A DNA stretch of 64,000 bases from Pseudomonadota bacterium (lineage in GTDB: Bacteria > Pseudomonadota > Alphaproteobacteria > Rhizobiales > Rhizobiaceae): NCBI GenBank assembly GCA_023399465.1, contig JAEWPB010000037.1:1-64000 (forward strand). Reading direction: 5' to 3'. A program made the position numbers and the translations under genes. The notes under the pieces were generated by a model. That model saw only the letters and a program-made list of their open reading frames with translations. It was not told the origin of the DNA and did no database searches. Below are positions 18,664-27,225 of the stretch, one piece after another (position 1 is the stretch's first letter; every line of letters begins with the position of its first letter).

Positions 18664-19500
18664 TCATAGCCGCCAGATGTGTCTGGCATTCGCCTGGTAG
18701 AGGCGGTCGCGTTCGTCGGCGCTGCAGCCTGCCGTCAGCGCATGGGTCGCGGCAACCCAGGTAGAGAGGCCGCCGCCGAGCGTACAGACCGGCCAGTCGC
18801 TCCCCCAGATCACCCGGTCCCAGCCGAAGGCGCCGATCACGTGTTCGACATAGGGGCGGAGCGTTTCCACCGACCAGTTGCCGGCATCGGCATAGGCGAC
18901 GATGCCCGAGATCTTGGCGATGACATTTGGGCGGCGGGCGATGTCGCGCACGCGCTCGGCCCAGGGGCTCCACATCTCGTCGCGGATGTCAGGCACGCCG
19001 CAGTGATCGAGAATGAACCGGACCCGGGCATTGAGGTCGATCAGCGCGATCGCGCGGTCGAGCTGGCGCGGCAGCATGCAGAGATCGAAGGTGAGGCGCT
19101 TGTCCGCGAGCCGGGCAATGTTGCGGCGGAAGAGGTCATCCTCGGAGACGTCGTCGGCGACGACGTGGAGGACCCGGCGGAAACCCTTCACGAATGGATC
19201 GTCAAGCGCGTATTCGAGTTCGGCCGGAAAATCCGCCTCCTCCGGCCGGCAGGAGGCGATGGCGCCGCGAATGAGGGACCCGGGCCGTGCCGCCTGCTGT
19301 TTGACATAGGCGGTTTCCGCCTCGATGTCGGCAGCAACGACATCGACCTCCATGTGCAGGGCGCCGGTTATGCCGCAGCGCAGTGCCTCGCGCGCATAGT
19401 CGTCATAGAGACTGTCGCGATCGAGGCTGCCTGCGCCTTCAAGCCAGGGGTAGTTCAGCGCGTTCCTGTCGACGATGTGTAGATGTGTGTCGAAAAGCAT
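18664..19500 (-). CDS. Amidohydrolase-2 family lactonase-like hydrolase
   Basis: This 278-residue TIM-barrel hydrolase starts with the metal-binding HxH motif (DTHLHIVD), contains FILDHCGVPD in the middle and GWDRVIWGSDWPV late, as in the amidohydrolase-2 family that includes L-fuconolactonase and L-rhamnonolactonase. Its neighbours, an IclR regulator and a BDH2-like dehydrogenase, favour a sugar-acid lactone as substrate. It is transcribed in the same direction as the IclR gene, 43 bases after it. The lactonase reading is an inference; 2-pyrone-4,6-dicarboxylate hydrolases share the fold. Confidence 0.75.
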   Translation of the reverse strand: MLFDTHLHIVDRNALNYPWLEGAGSLDRDSLYDDYAREALRCGITGALHMEVDVVAADIEAETAYVKQQAARPGSLIRGAIASCRPEEADFPAELEYALDDPFVKGFRRVLHVVADDVSEDDLFRRNIARLADKRLTFDLCMLPRQLDRAIALIDLNARVRFILDHCGVPDIRDEMWSPWAERVRDIARRPNVIAKISGIVAYADAGNWSVETLRPYVEHVIGAFGWDRVIWGSDWPVCTLGGGLSTWVAATHALTAGCSADERDRLYQANARHIWRL

Positions 19501-19543
19501 GTTGTTCCTCCCGCTCCATGCCTTGCACGATCTGCCAGTCCGA

Positions 19544-20338
19544 TCAGACCTCCAATCCGTGTTCAGCGCGTTGTCCGGCGACGCTTAGGGAAATCTGCCG
19601 AGCCGCCTCGCGCAGGTGAGTGGTGGCGGCATCGAAGCCCGGTGCAGCCGGATCGACCGGCGTGATGTAGGGACAGGTGAGGGCGGCAAGGGCGTTGCCG
19701 CCGAGCCCGAGGACGGGGGCGGAAATGTTGCGGACGCCAACGGTCTGCAGGCTTTCCAGGGTCTCATAGCCGCGCTGTCGGATCGACTGCAGGCGGCGGT
19801 CGAGATCATCGGGACGGATAGGTGTGTCCTGCTCGCAGGCCTGCTCGGCAATCATCATTGCCCGCTGCGGCCTCTCCTGAAATGCCAGGAGGACATGGCC
19901 GGAGCCGCTGTTGAACAGGTTGATCCTGGCGCCGAGGCGGATCGATATTCCCCAATAGGTCGGTGCATCCTGCTGCGCGATGACCACGACCGCGCCGCGG
20001 TCGAAGACGGCGAGATGGCAGGCCTGTTCGGACCGGGCGGAGAAGTCGCGCATGAACGGCGTGGCGAAGGAGACGAGGCGGCGCACCGGTGCGTGGAAAT
20101 GGGCGAGGCCGAACAGTTTCAGCGTCAGCAGGAAGCGCTCGCCGTCCTGGCGCTGGACATAGCCACGACGCGCCAGCCGGTCGAGCATGCGGTAGAATTC
20201 GTTGGGGCTCTTGCCCAGGTGCTTGGCGATCTCTGCCTGGGTGAGGCCGCCATCGGTGTGCGCGAGCAGTTCCAGGATGTCGAGGCCCTTGTCGAGGGCA
20301 GGGGCCCTGTAGCGGTCGCCTTCCTCCTCGGTCGTCAT
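19544..20338 (-). CDS. IclR family transcription regulator
   Basis: This 264-residue regulator has the N-terminal winged helix (about residues 12-70, GGLTQAEIAKHLGKSPNEFYRML) and the C-terminal GAF-like effector domain of the IclR family (about 85-255). GGGAGGGGAG precedes the ATG at 20338. It is divergent from the SDR gene at 20543 and upstream of the amidohydrolase, so it probably controls both. A perfect palindrome lies 37 bases upstream of its start. Confidence 0.85.
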   Translation of the reverse strand: MTTEEEGDRYRAPALDKGLDILELLAHTDGGLTQAEIAKHLGKSPNEFYRMLDRLARRGYVQRQDGERFLLTLKLFGLAHFHAPVRRLVSFATPFMRDFSARSEQACHLAVFDRGAVVVIAQQDAPTYWGISIRLGARINLFNSGSGHVLLAFQERPQRAMMIAEQACEQDTPIRPDDLDRRLQSIRQRGYETLESLQTVGVRNISAPVLGLGGNALAALTCPYITPVDPAAPGFDAATTHLREAARQISLSVAGQRAEHGLEV

Positions 20339-20375
20339 CGCACTCCCCTCCCGTGGTGCACGAACGATCTCCGAA

Positions 20376-20389
20376 ATTCATATATGAAT
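20376..20389. promoter_or_regulatory. Palindrome ATTCATATATGAAT, candidate IclR operator
   Basis: This perfect 14-bp palindrome is AT-rich in GC-rich surroundings and sits between the divergent IclR and SDR genes, 38 bases upstream of the IclR start. Size and symmetry suit an IclR-family operator. Confidence 0.5.
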
Positions 20390-20542
20390 AGGCCCGTTTT
20401 GCAAATTGCCCCATTCGGCCATGCGAAGGTCGTTCGAGGAGCGACAATCTTCCGGGGCGCGCCAGCAACGGATCATTGACAGGACCGCCCGGCTTTTCGC
20501 AGACTTCCTCCAGTCTGGAGCCAGAGTGGGAGAGGATTTGGG

Positions 20543-21274
20543 ATGGCGCAGGATTTTGCAGGCAGGACCGTGGTGATTACAGCCGCGGGGCAGGGGATCG
20601 GTCGGGCGAGTGCGGAGCGCTTCATCGCGCTTGGTGCCCGGGTGATCGCCACCGATATCAACGAGGCCACGCTGTCGACGCTCGCAGGCGCCGAAACGCA
20701 CATTCTCAATGTCCTCGACAGTGCCGCGGTAAAAGCCCTTGCCGACAGCCTCGGCCCGATTGACGTCCTCTTCAATTGCGCCGGGTTCGTGCATGCCGGT
20801 ACGATCCTCGACTGCGAGGAAAAGGACTGGGACTTCTCCTTCGATCTCAACGTCAAGGCGATGTACCGCACCTGCCGTTCGTTTCTGCCGGGCATGATCG
20901 AGCGCGGCAACGGGTCGATCATCAACATGTCCTCGGTCGCCTCGAGCGTGAAGGGTGTGCCGAACCGCTTTGCCTACAGCGCCTCCAAGGCGGCGGTCAT
21001 CGGCCTGACCAAGTCGATCGCGGCCGACTTCATTTCGAAGGGCATCCGCTGCAATGCCGTCTGCCCGGGAACGGTGGACAGCCCGTCGCTGCATGAACGC
21101 CTGAGGGCGACCGGCGACTATGACAAGGCCATGAAGGACTTCATCGCCCGCCAGCCGATGGGCCGCATCGCCCGGGCGGAGGAGATCGCCGCGCTCGTGA
21201 CCTATCTTGCTTCCGACGAGGCCTCCTTCACCACCGGCCAGATCCACATCATCGATGGTGGCTGGGCCGGCTGA
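20543..21274 (+). CDS. BDH2-like short-chain dehydrogenase (2-keto-3-deoxy-L-fuconate dehydrogenase type)
   Basis: This 243-residue NAD-dependent SDR has the glycine motif in the unusual form TAAGQGIGRAS, NAG replaced by NCAG (FNCAGFVHAGTIL), the catalytic Ser in NMSSVASSVKG and YSASK. Long stretches (CEEKDWDFSFDLNV, NMSSVASSVKGV, CPGTVDSPSL) match what I recall of the BDH2/DHRS6 branch, which in bacteria includes 2-keto-3-deoxy-L-fuconate dehydrogenases. With the adjacent amidohydrolase this fits sugar-acid oxidation. A 3-hydroxybutyrate dehydrogenase role is the main alternative. It is divergent from the IclR gene. Confidence 0.8.
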   Translation: MAQDFAGRTVVITAAGQGIGRASAERFIALGARVIATDINEATLSTLAGAETHILNVLDSAAVKALADSLGPIDVLFNCAGFVHAGTILDCEEKDWDFSFDLNVKAMYRTCRSFLPGMIERGNGSIINMSSVASSVKGVPNRFAYSASKAAVIGLTKSIAADFISKGIRCNAVCPGTVDSPSLHERLRATGDYDKAMKDFIARQPMGRIARAEEIAALVTYLASDEASFTTGQIHIIDGGWAG

Positions 21275-21279
21275 GCCTT

Positions 21280-21816
21280 CTATGCCGCCGGATGGGGCTG
21301 CCCGCCCTCTTGCCAGTCGCGGCGCAGCAGCGACATGCCGCGCGATTCCCAGTAAGTTCCGTCGACCCGCATGGATGTCCGCGGCCCTTCGTCAAATCTG
21401 AAGCCGAGCCGTTCGTAGGTACGGACCGCCGGGGTGTTGAAGGTGTAGACGCGAAGGGTGGCGGTGGCGATGCGATCGATAGCGAAGGCCTGATCGAGTA
21501 CCAGGCTCAGCATCGGCAGTGCGAGGCCGCGCCCGCGATCGGTCGGTGCGACGGCCACCCGCGCCAGTCTGGCCGTGCCCCTTTTCCGATCGAGCACCAG
21601 CTGCGCATGACCGATCGCCCGCCCGCTTTCGCAGATCATCCATGCAAGCCGGGACGGCGGGTCGAATGCAGTCTCGGCCAGCATGTTCTCGAATTGCGCC
21701 GCGGTCAGCGGAAAGCGGAGCATCGGCCCGCCCCACTGGATGACCTCTGCCTGGCTGCCGAACCACCGGGCAAGCGTCGCGAAATGCGCCGGCTGAAAAT
21801 CCTGAAGTTCTAGCAT
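21280..21816 (-). CDS. GNAT family N-acetyltransferase
   Basis: This 178-residue acetyltransferase has the acetyl-CoA-binding motif A in VAVAPTDRGRGLALPMLSLV (about residues 90-110) and ends with VYTFNTPAVRTYERLGF, typical of RimJ/RimL-like members. It starts at the ATG at 21816; the longer open frame upstream runs antisense to the next gene. The 3' end lies 5 bases from the convergent SDR gene. Substrate unknown. Confidence 0.8.
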   Translation of the reverse strand: MLELQDFQPAHFATLARWFGSQAEVIQWGGPMLRFPLTAAQFENMLAETAFDPPSRLAWMICESGRAIGHAQLVLDRKRGTARLARVAVAPTDRGRGLALPMLSLVLDQAFAIDRIATATLRVYTFNTPAVRTYERLGFRFDEGPRTSMRVDGTYWESRGMSLLRRDWQEGGQPHPAA

Positions 21817-21945
21817 GGCATGGCTACCCGGTTGCTGGGCTGACGAGATTGCGAATTTGTGCCGCTGCTGTGACGTAGTATTCTTATTCCAAGCTCGGGG
21901 CGAATGCCAATGAGACTGCGCGGGGCGTCGCCGGAGGAATGCGGA

Positions 21946-22629
21946 ATGCAGCCGAAAAAGAACGGGCACCACCATATGCATTGGCCGAAGACCTACATGC
22001 TCCTGAAGCATCGAACCTTGCTGCTTGCCCTCGTCGTCGGGGTTGTCGTCTTCGTGTTCCTGACGTCGGGGAAACTGATTGCCGGCAACCTGCTGGTCAG
22101 CTGGAATCTCGGCGCGCTCGCCTACATCGTGCTCAGTTCCTACCGCATGCTGAATTCGGATGTCCTGCAGTTGAAGCGGCGGGCCTCGCAACTCGATTTT
22201 TCCGACATCGCCATGCTGGTACTCGCCGTTGCTGCTGCGGTTGCAAGCCTTGGCGGAATTGTGGTGGAACTGCTCGGCGTACGTTCGGTTTCTCCCCATG
22301 AGGCGATATTAAAGGCGGGGCTCGCCCTGGCGACGCTGGTGGTCTCCTGGGTGTTCCTGCACTCCCTCTTTGCCGTTCACTATACCCATCGCTTCTACGG
22401 CAATTTCGAAACCAATGCGGGGCTGGATTTTCCCGTCGCTCACAGGGAGCCGATCTACTGGGATTTCCTCTATTTCTCGTTCACCATCGGGGTGGCCTCG
22501 CAGACGGCGGATGTCTCTGTGACGTCGATGGCCATGCGGCGGCTGGTGCTGGCCCATTCGGTGCTGTCATTCTTCTTCAACGCGACGGTGCTGGCACTGG
22601 CGATCAATGTCGGATCCAGCCTGTTGTAA
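21946..22629 (+). CDS. DUF1345 family membrane protein
   Basis: This 227-residue inner-membrane protein has about five hydrophobic helices (near residues 25-45, 50-70, 90-115, 125-150 and 200-225). The conserved segment EPIYWDFLYFSFTIGVASQTADV marks the DUF1345 family. A His-rich start (KKNGHHHMHW) precedes the first helix. I chose the ATG at 21946, which is 7 bases after GGAGGA (21933-21938); the ATG at 21904 lacks a site. Function unknown. Confidence 0.75.
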   Translation: MQPKKNGHHHMHWPKTYMLLKHRTLLLALVVGVVVFVFLTSGKLIAGNLLVSWNLGALAYIVLSSYRMLNSDVLQLKRRASQLDFSDIAMLVLAVAAAVASLGGIVVELLGVRSVSPHEAILKAGLALATLVVSWVFLHSLFAVHYTHRFYGNFETNAGLDFPVAHREPIYWDFLYFSFTIGVASQTADVSVTSMAMRRLVLAHSVLSFFFNATVLALAINVGSSLL

Positions 22630-22682
22630 ATGGGCCGCGGGCGTTCCCGGCCGTGATGGCAGCCGGCAACGCCCGAGCGAAG

Positions 22683-23120
22683 TCATGGCTGCTTGGCCGG
22701 AGCATTCATCGCCCAGTTGAAGCCGAAGGGGTCGCGGAGCTGGCCATAGCGGTCGCCCCAGAACATCGGCTGCAGTGGTAGCTTGACCTCGCAGCCGGCG
22801 GCGACCGCGCGCTCCCACCAGCTGTCGATTTCGTCGTCGCCAAGGATGAGCTGCAGCGTGAATGCCTTCGGCTCCTCGCTGGGGTAGCCGTGTTCCGGGT
22901 AGGGATCGCTCAGCATCAGCGACGTATTGTTGATGTAGAGGTGCAAATGCATCGTCCTGCCCTCTTCGTCCGGCGGATAGGCAAAGACCTGCTCGGCACC
23001 GAAGGCCTTCTCGTAGAACTCGGCAGCTTTGAACGCGCCGTCGATCTGCAGGTAGGCGATAAGACCCCCGAGCGCCTTGGCCGGGGCCGGCATCTGCTGG
23101 TCGACTACGGATTCTTCCAT
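22683..23120 (-). CDS. PhnB-like VOC family protein
   Basis: This 145-residue protein has the two-module vicinal oxygen chelate fold with PhnB-like features: LIAYLQIDGAFKAAEFYEKAFGAE at the start and DRYGQLRDPFGFNWAM at the end. No phosphonate genes are nearby, and many PhnB-like proteins are uncharacterised. The AAAGGAGATGATCTC leader gives a good ribosome binding site. It is convergent with the DUF1345 gene across a GC-rich hairpin (22638-22675) without a T tail. Confidence 0.8.
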   Translation of the reverse strand: MEESVVDQQMPAPAKALGGLIAYLQIDGAFKAAEFYEKAFGAEQVFAYPPDEEGRTMHLHLYINNTSLMLSDPYPEHGYPSEEPKAFTLQLILGDDEIDSWWERAVAAGCEVKLPLQPMFWGDRYGQLRDPFGFNWAMNAPAKQP

Positions 23121-23382
23121 GAGATCATCTCCTTTCGCTAGCTTGATTGCTTCCCAAAAGACGGAGCGCGTAGCGTCGATCCGACAATGGCGGCGAAAAA
23201 AACTGAATAAAAGCGAACGGGAACGCGTCGGCTTACGGGCTCAGGCCCACGTCGCCAATTCGTCAATACTATACAAATACTCACGCTTTTATAGCGCGGC
23301 TTCACCCGCCTTCCGGAGGAGGCTCGCGGCAACGGACCTTCACCGTAATGACAATGCCGCGCGGTGGTCGAAACCGATGGTC

Positions 23383-23886
23383 CTACATCAGACCGAGCTG
23401 GCGATAGAGGCCTAGCGCGTCATAGTAGTCGGATTGCTGCTTGATCTCGCCTTCGTCGATGACGAACACCGAAGCGCCGTCGAAGGAGAAGGGCTTGTTC
23501 GTCGCCGCCGTGCCATCAGCCCAGGGACCGGAATTGGTGCCGCTGAACGTCCATTCGAAGGATACCCTGTCTTCGTTGATGATCGGGTCGCCGCGCATGA
23601 CCCATTTGAGGTCCGGGACCGCGGTCATGAAATTGTCGATCACGGCGGATTTGGCTTCATCCTTGCCGACCGTCGGTTTGCCGACGGATGCGTCGTAGTA
23701 GCTTATCTTGTCATCGAAGAACGATGCGGCCTTTTCGGGATCGTGGGCGTTCCAGGCGGCAAGATACTGCTCGGTCACTTCCATTGGCGTCAGATCGGAG
23801 GCCCAGGCCCGAAGCCCGACCGGTAAATCGGTCAGGGAAGCGATGCAGATGCCACCGAGGGTGGCCAGAAGCGTGCGACGTTTCAT
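23383..23886 (-). CDS. Exported NTF2-like (SnoaL-type) protein
   Basis: This 167-residue protein has an export signal (MKRRTLLATLGGICIASLT, with a twin Arg but not a full Tat consensus; cleavage near AWA at about residue 29) and a cone-shaped NTF2/SnoaL domain (EQYLAAWNAHDPEKAASFF, VSFEWTFSGTNSGPW). Members bind small hydrophobic ligands or catalyse cyclisation. It follows the aldehyde dehydrogenase gene by 68 bases on the same strand, so it may be the last gene of that operon, though no role in amine metabolism is known to me. Confidence 0.75.
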   Translation of the reverse strand: MKRRTLLATLGGICIASLTDLPVGLRAWASDLTPMEVTEQYLAAWNAHDPEKAASFFDDKISYYDASVGKPTVGKDEAKSAVIDNFMTAVPDLKWVMRGDPIINEDRVSFEWTFSGTNSGPWADGTAATNKPFSFDGASVFVIDEGEIKQQSDYYDALGLYRQLGLM

Positions 23887-23954
23887 GTCTAATCCCCTTT
23901 TCTGGTTGCTGCATCCCAGGGGGAGCGGCCGGAAATTCCGGCCGCCGCTGGTCG

Positions 23955-25382
23955 TTATCCGTGATTGATCATCACATGGCGGACGGCAGTATAGTCCTCC
24001 AGGGCGTAGACGGACATGTCCTTGCCGTAGCCCGACTGCTTCAGGCCTCCATGCGGCATCTCATTGCACAGCATGAAGTGGGTATTGATCCAGGTGCAGC
24101 CGTAGCGAAGCCGCGCCGCGGTCTTCATCGCCCGCGAAATGTCGCTGGTCCAGACCGATGAGGCGAGGCCGTAGTCGCTGTCGTTTGCCCAGGCGACCGC
24201 CTGATCGTTGTCGGTGAAGCGGGTGACGGAGACGACCGGACCAAACACCTCGCGCCGGACGATTTCGTCCTCCTGGGTCGCGCCGGCAATCACCGTCGGC
24301 GCGAAGAAGAAGCCCTTGTCGCCGGAAACCTTGCCGCCTGCGGTGATTTCCATGTGCTTGTGCTCGGCCGCGCGGGTGACGAAGCTTTCGACGCGGTCGC
24401 GCTGGCGCTTGGAGATCAGCGGCCCGATCTCGTTTTCGGTGTCGTCGGGAAGATTGTACTTGATCGTCGAGACCGCTGCCGAGAGTTCGGCGACCAGCTT
24501 GTCGTAGATCTTCGCTCCGGCATAGATGCGGCAGGCGGCGGTGCAATCCTGGCCGGCATTGTAGTAGCCGAAGGTGCGGATGCCGGCGACGACCGCTTCA
24601 AGGTCGGCGTCGTCATAGACGATGACCGGTGCCTTGCCGCCGAGTTCGAGATGGGTGCGCTTGACGGTTTTCGCGGCCGCTACCAGCACTTTCTTGCCGG
24701 TGGCGACGTCGCCGGTGATCGACACCATGTTGATCTTCGGATGGTTGATCAGCGCGTTGCCGACGGTCTCGCCGCGGCCGAGCACGACATTGACGACGCC
24801 CTCCGGCAGGATGTCGGCCAGCAACTTGGCAAGCTTCAGGGCGGTCAGCGGCGTTTGTTCGGAAGGCTTGAAGACGACCGTGTTGCCGCCGGCGATCGCG
24901 GGAGCCAGCTTCCAGGCCATCATCATCAGTGGGTAGTTCCAGGGCGCGATCGAACCGACGATGCCGACCGGATCGCGGCGGATCATCGACGTCAGGCCGG
25001 GCAGGTACTCGGCGGCGACCGGCGCATGCAGGTTGCGGATGGCGCCGGCAAAGAAGCGGTAGCAGTCGACGATCGCGGGGATCTCGTCGTTCAGCACGGC
25101 ATTGATCGGCTTGCCGCAATTGAGCGATTCCAACGCCGCGAAGCCTTCCGCATCCCTTTCGATCGCATCGGCGATCTGCAGCAGATAGGCCGAGCGCTGC
25201 CCGGGCGTCGTCTGGGACCAGCTGTCGAAGGCCTTTTCGGCGGCATCGACAGCGGTGTCGATCTGCGACAGCGACGCTTCGGGAATGTCCAGGATCGTCT
25301 CGCCGGTTTTCGGGTTGAGGATGTGTTCCTCGGTTTCCGTTCCCGTTTCGAAGCGGGAACCAATCTGCATTTGGGTGTCCAT
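23955..25382 (-). CDS. Gamma-aminobutyraldehyde/betaine-aldehyde-type dehydrogenase
   Basis: This 475-residue NAD(P)-dependent aldehyde dehydrogenase carries Asn149 in APWNYPLMM, the general base Glu246 in LELGGKAP and the catalytic nucleophile Cys280 in NAGQDCTAACR. The QDC context and overall sequence are those of PatD-like aminobutyraldehyde dehydrogenases. It is the fifth gene behind a spermidine/putrescine-type ABC transporter, so oxidation of 4-aminobutyraldehyde to GABA after putrescine uptake is a likely role. Betaine aldehyde or another aminoaldehyde remains possible. Confidence 0.82.
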   Translation of the reverse strand: MDTQMQIGSRFETGTETEEHILNPKTGETILDIPEASLSQIDTAVDAAEKAFDSWSQTTPGQRSAYLLQIADAIERDAEGFAALESLNCGKPINAVLNDEIPAIVDCYRFFAGAIRNLHAPVAAEYLPGLTSMIRRDPVGIVGSIAPWNYPLMMMAWKLAPAIAGGNTVVFKPSEQTPLTALKLAKLLADILPEGVVNVVLGRGETVGNALINHPKINMVSITGDVATGKKVLVAAAKTVKRTHLELGGKAPVIVYDDADLEAVVAGIRTFGYYNAGQDCTAACRIYAGAKIYDKLVAELSAAVSTIKYNLPDDTENEIGPLISKRQRDRVESFVTRAAEHKHMEITAGGKVSGDKGFFFAPTVIAGATQEDEIVRREVFGPVVSVTRFTDNDQAVAWANDSDYGLASSVWTSDISRAMKTAARLRYGCTWINTHFMLCNEMPHGGLKQSGYGKDMSVYALEDYTAVRHVMINHG

Positions 25383-25451
25383 GTGTTCTCCCTCGTTGTT
25401 TCTCGGTTTGAGGGCGGGGGCCGGCCTGGCCGGTCGTCCCGCTCCCTTTTG

Positions 25452-26264
25452 CTATTTTCCGCTTCCGGCGATCTGGTCGCCTTCGCGGGTGAGATAGAAG
25501 GCGGCCAGGATCGGCAGGAAGGTGACGAGCACGACGACCATGGCCACGACATTGGTGACGGGGCGCTGGCGCGGACGGATCAGTTCCTCGAGCATCCAGA
25601 TCGGCAAGGTCTGCTGCTGGCCGCCGGTGAAGGTGGTGACGATCACCTCATCGAAGGACAGCGCGAAGGCGAGCATCCCGCCGGCGAGCAGAGCCGTGCC
25701 GATGTTCGGCAGGACGACGTAGCGGAACGTCTGGAACCCGTCGGCGCCGAGATCCATGGAGGCCTCGATCATCGAGCCCGATGTGCGGCGGAAGCGGGCG
25801 ACCGCATTGTTGTAGACGACCACGACGCAGAAGGTGGCGTGGCCGAGCACGATCGTCCACACCGAGAACGGGATGTCGGCGAGGCTGAAGGCGGAGCGGA
25901 GCGCAATACCGGTGACGATCCCCGGCAGTGCGATCGGCAGGATCACCAGCAGCGAAATCGCCTCGCGCCCGAAGAAGCGTGTGCGCGAGACCGCGGCGGC
26001 GCAGAGCGTGCCGAGAACCAGCGCGACCGCCGTTGCGATGGTCGCGACCTGCAGGGACAGGGACAGCGCCTGCCATACGTCGGGACGGTTCCAGGCGACG
26101 CCGAACCACTGCAGCGTGAAGCCTGGCGGCGGCCACTGGAAGCTCTTTTCCTCGGTGGTGAAGGCGTAGACGAAGATCAAGAGGATCGGCAGGTGCAGGA
26201 ACAGCAGTCCGGTGCCGGCGGCGATCTTGAGCCAGAAGGAGGCGTTGCCGCGTTCAGAGCGCAT
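25452..26264 (-). CDS. Spermidine/putrescine-type ABC permease (PotC/PotI-like)
   Basis: This 270-residue inner-membrane protein has six helices and the cytoplasmic-loop motif EASMDLGADGFQTFRYVVLPNI that contacts the ATPase. Its start overlaps the end of the preceding permease gene by 11 bases, which indicates coupled translation. It forms the second half of the channel. Confidence 0.88.
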   Translation of the reverse strand: MRSERGNASFWLKIAAGTGLLFLHLPILLIFVYAFTTEEKSFQWPPPGFTLQWFGVAWNRPDVWQALSLSLQVATIATAVALVLGTLCAAAVSRTRFFGREAISLLVILPIALPGIVTGIALRSAFSLADIPFSVWTIVLGHATFCVVVVYNNAVARFRRTSGSMIEASMDLGADGFQTFRYVVLPNIGTALLAGGMLAFALSFDEVIVTTFTGGQQQTLPIWMLEELIRPRQRPVTNVVAMVVVLVTFLPILAAFYLTREGDQIAGSGK

Positions 26265-27225
26265 CGAAAGCCCCCTGTTTCTTGGCGATCCAGAGATAGA
26301 TGGCCATGATGACGATCGGGACCACCGAGAAGGCGGCGGCGAGCGGCACGTTGCCGGCGGTACCCTGCTGGGTATAGACGGCCTGACCGATGAAGAGCCG
26401 CGACGAACCGATGATCTGCGGAATGATGTAGTCGCCGAGCGTCAGCGAAAAGGTGAAGATGGAGCCGGCGATGATGCCGGGCAGCGCCAGCGGCAGCAGC
26501 ACGGTGCGGAAGGTCTGTCCCGGCGTGGCGCCGAGATCGGACGAAGCCTCGATCAGGTTGGTCGGCACGCGTTCGAGGGCGGCCTGGGTCGGCAGGATCA
26601 TATAGGGCAGCCAGATGTAGACGAAGACGAGATAGGTGCCGATGTAGCTGATCGACAGCGAATTGCCGCCGATCACCGGCAGACCGAGGATGCCGTCGAG
26701 CAGCCACGTCAGGTGCAGCTTGGCGAAGGCCCAGGTGAGGATGCCTTCCTTGGCGAGGATCAGCTTCCAGGCATAGACCTTGACCAGGTAGCTCGACCAC
26801 AGCGGCATCATGATGCCGAGATAGAAGAAGGCTTTCCATTTCCCCCGGGCGAAACGCGCGGCGTAGTAGGCGATCGGAAAGGCGATGACGGCCGAGGTGA
26901 TGGTGACCAGCGCGGCCATGACCACCGTGCGCAGGATGATGTCGAAGTTCGACGGGCGCAGCAGTTCGGCGTAGGTCGACAGCGTGAATTCGTAGTTGAT
27001 GAGGCCGGAATACTCGTCGATCGAAAAGAAGCTCTGCAGCAAGAGCGCGATCAGCGAACCGATGTAGATGATGCCGAGCCACAGGAGCGGCGGCGTCAGC
27101 ATCAGGAACAGCAGCAGTTTCGGGCGCCGCCAGAGCAGGTCGGAAAGAGCGCCGAAGAAGCCGCCGCGACCGGGGAGGATAGCGGGATTGGGCGCGGCAG
27201 CCGTTGTGTTGGTGATCGCCGTCAT
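26254..27225 (-). CDS. Spermidine/putrescine-type ABC permease (PotB/PotH-like)
   Basis: This 323-residue inner-membrane protein has an extended N-terminus of about 40 residues, six helices and the EAA-loop motif EASSDLGATPGQTFRTVLLPL. Its ATG overlaps the stop of the ATPase gene (ATGA at 27222-27225). It pairs with the following permease. Confidence 0.88.
   Translation of the reverse strand: MTAITNTTAAAPNPAILPGRGGFFGALSDLLWRRPKLLLFLMLTPPLLWLGIIYIGSLIALLLQSFFSIDEYSGLINYEFTLSTYAELLRPSNFDIILRTVVMAALVTITSAVIAFPIAYYAARFARGKWKAFFYLGIMMPLWSSYLVKVYAWKLILAKEGILTWAFAKLHLTWLLDGILGLPVIGGNSLSISYIGTYLVFVYIWLPYMILPTQAALERVPTNLIEASSDLGATPGQTFRTVLLPLALPGIIAGSIFTFSLTLGDYIIPQIIGSSRLFIGQAVYTQQGTAGNVPLAAAFSVVPIVIMAIYLWIAKKQGAFDAL

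Noticed and set aside
22638..22675. GC-rich hairpin between DUF1345 and PhnB-like genes as a terminator
   Set aside because: The stem CGGGCGTT/AACGCCCG is good, but there is no T run on either side, so I do not call it a terminator.
24354..26309. A 651-codon plus-strand frame across the ALDH and permease genes
   Set aside because: It is antisense to two clearly real genes and has a shadow-like composition rich in Asp, Arg, Gln and Gly.
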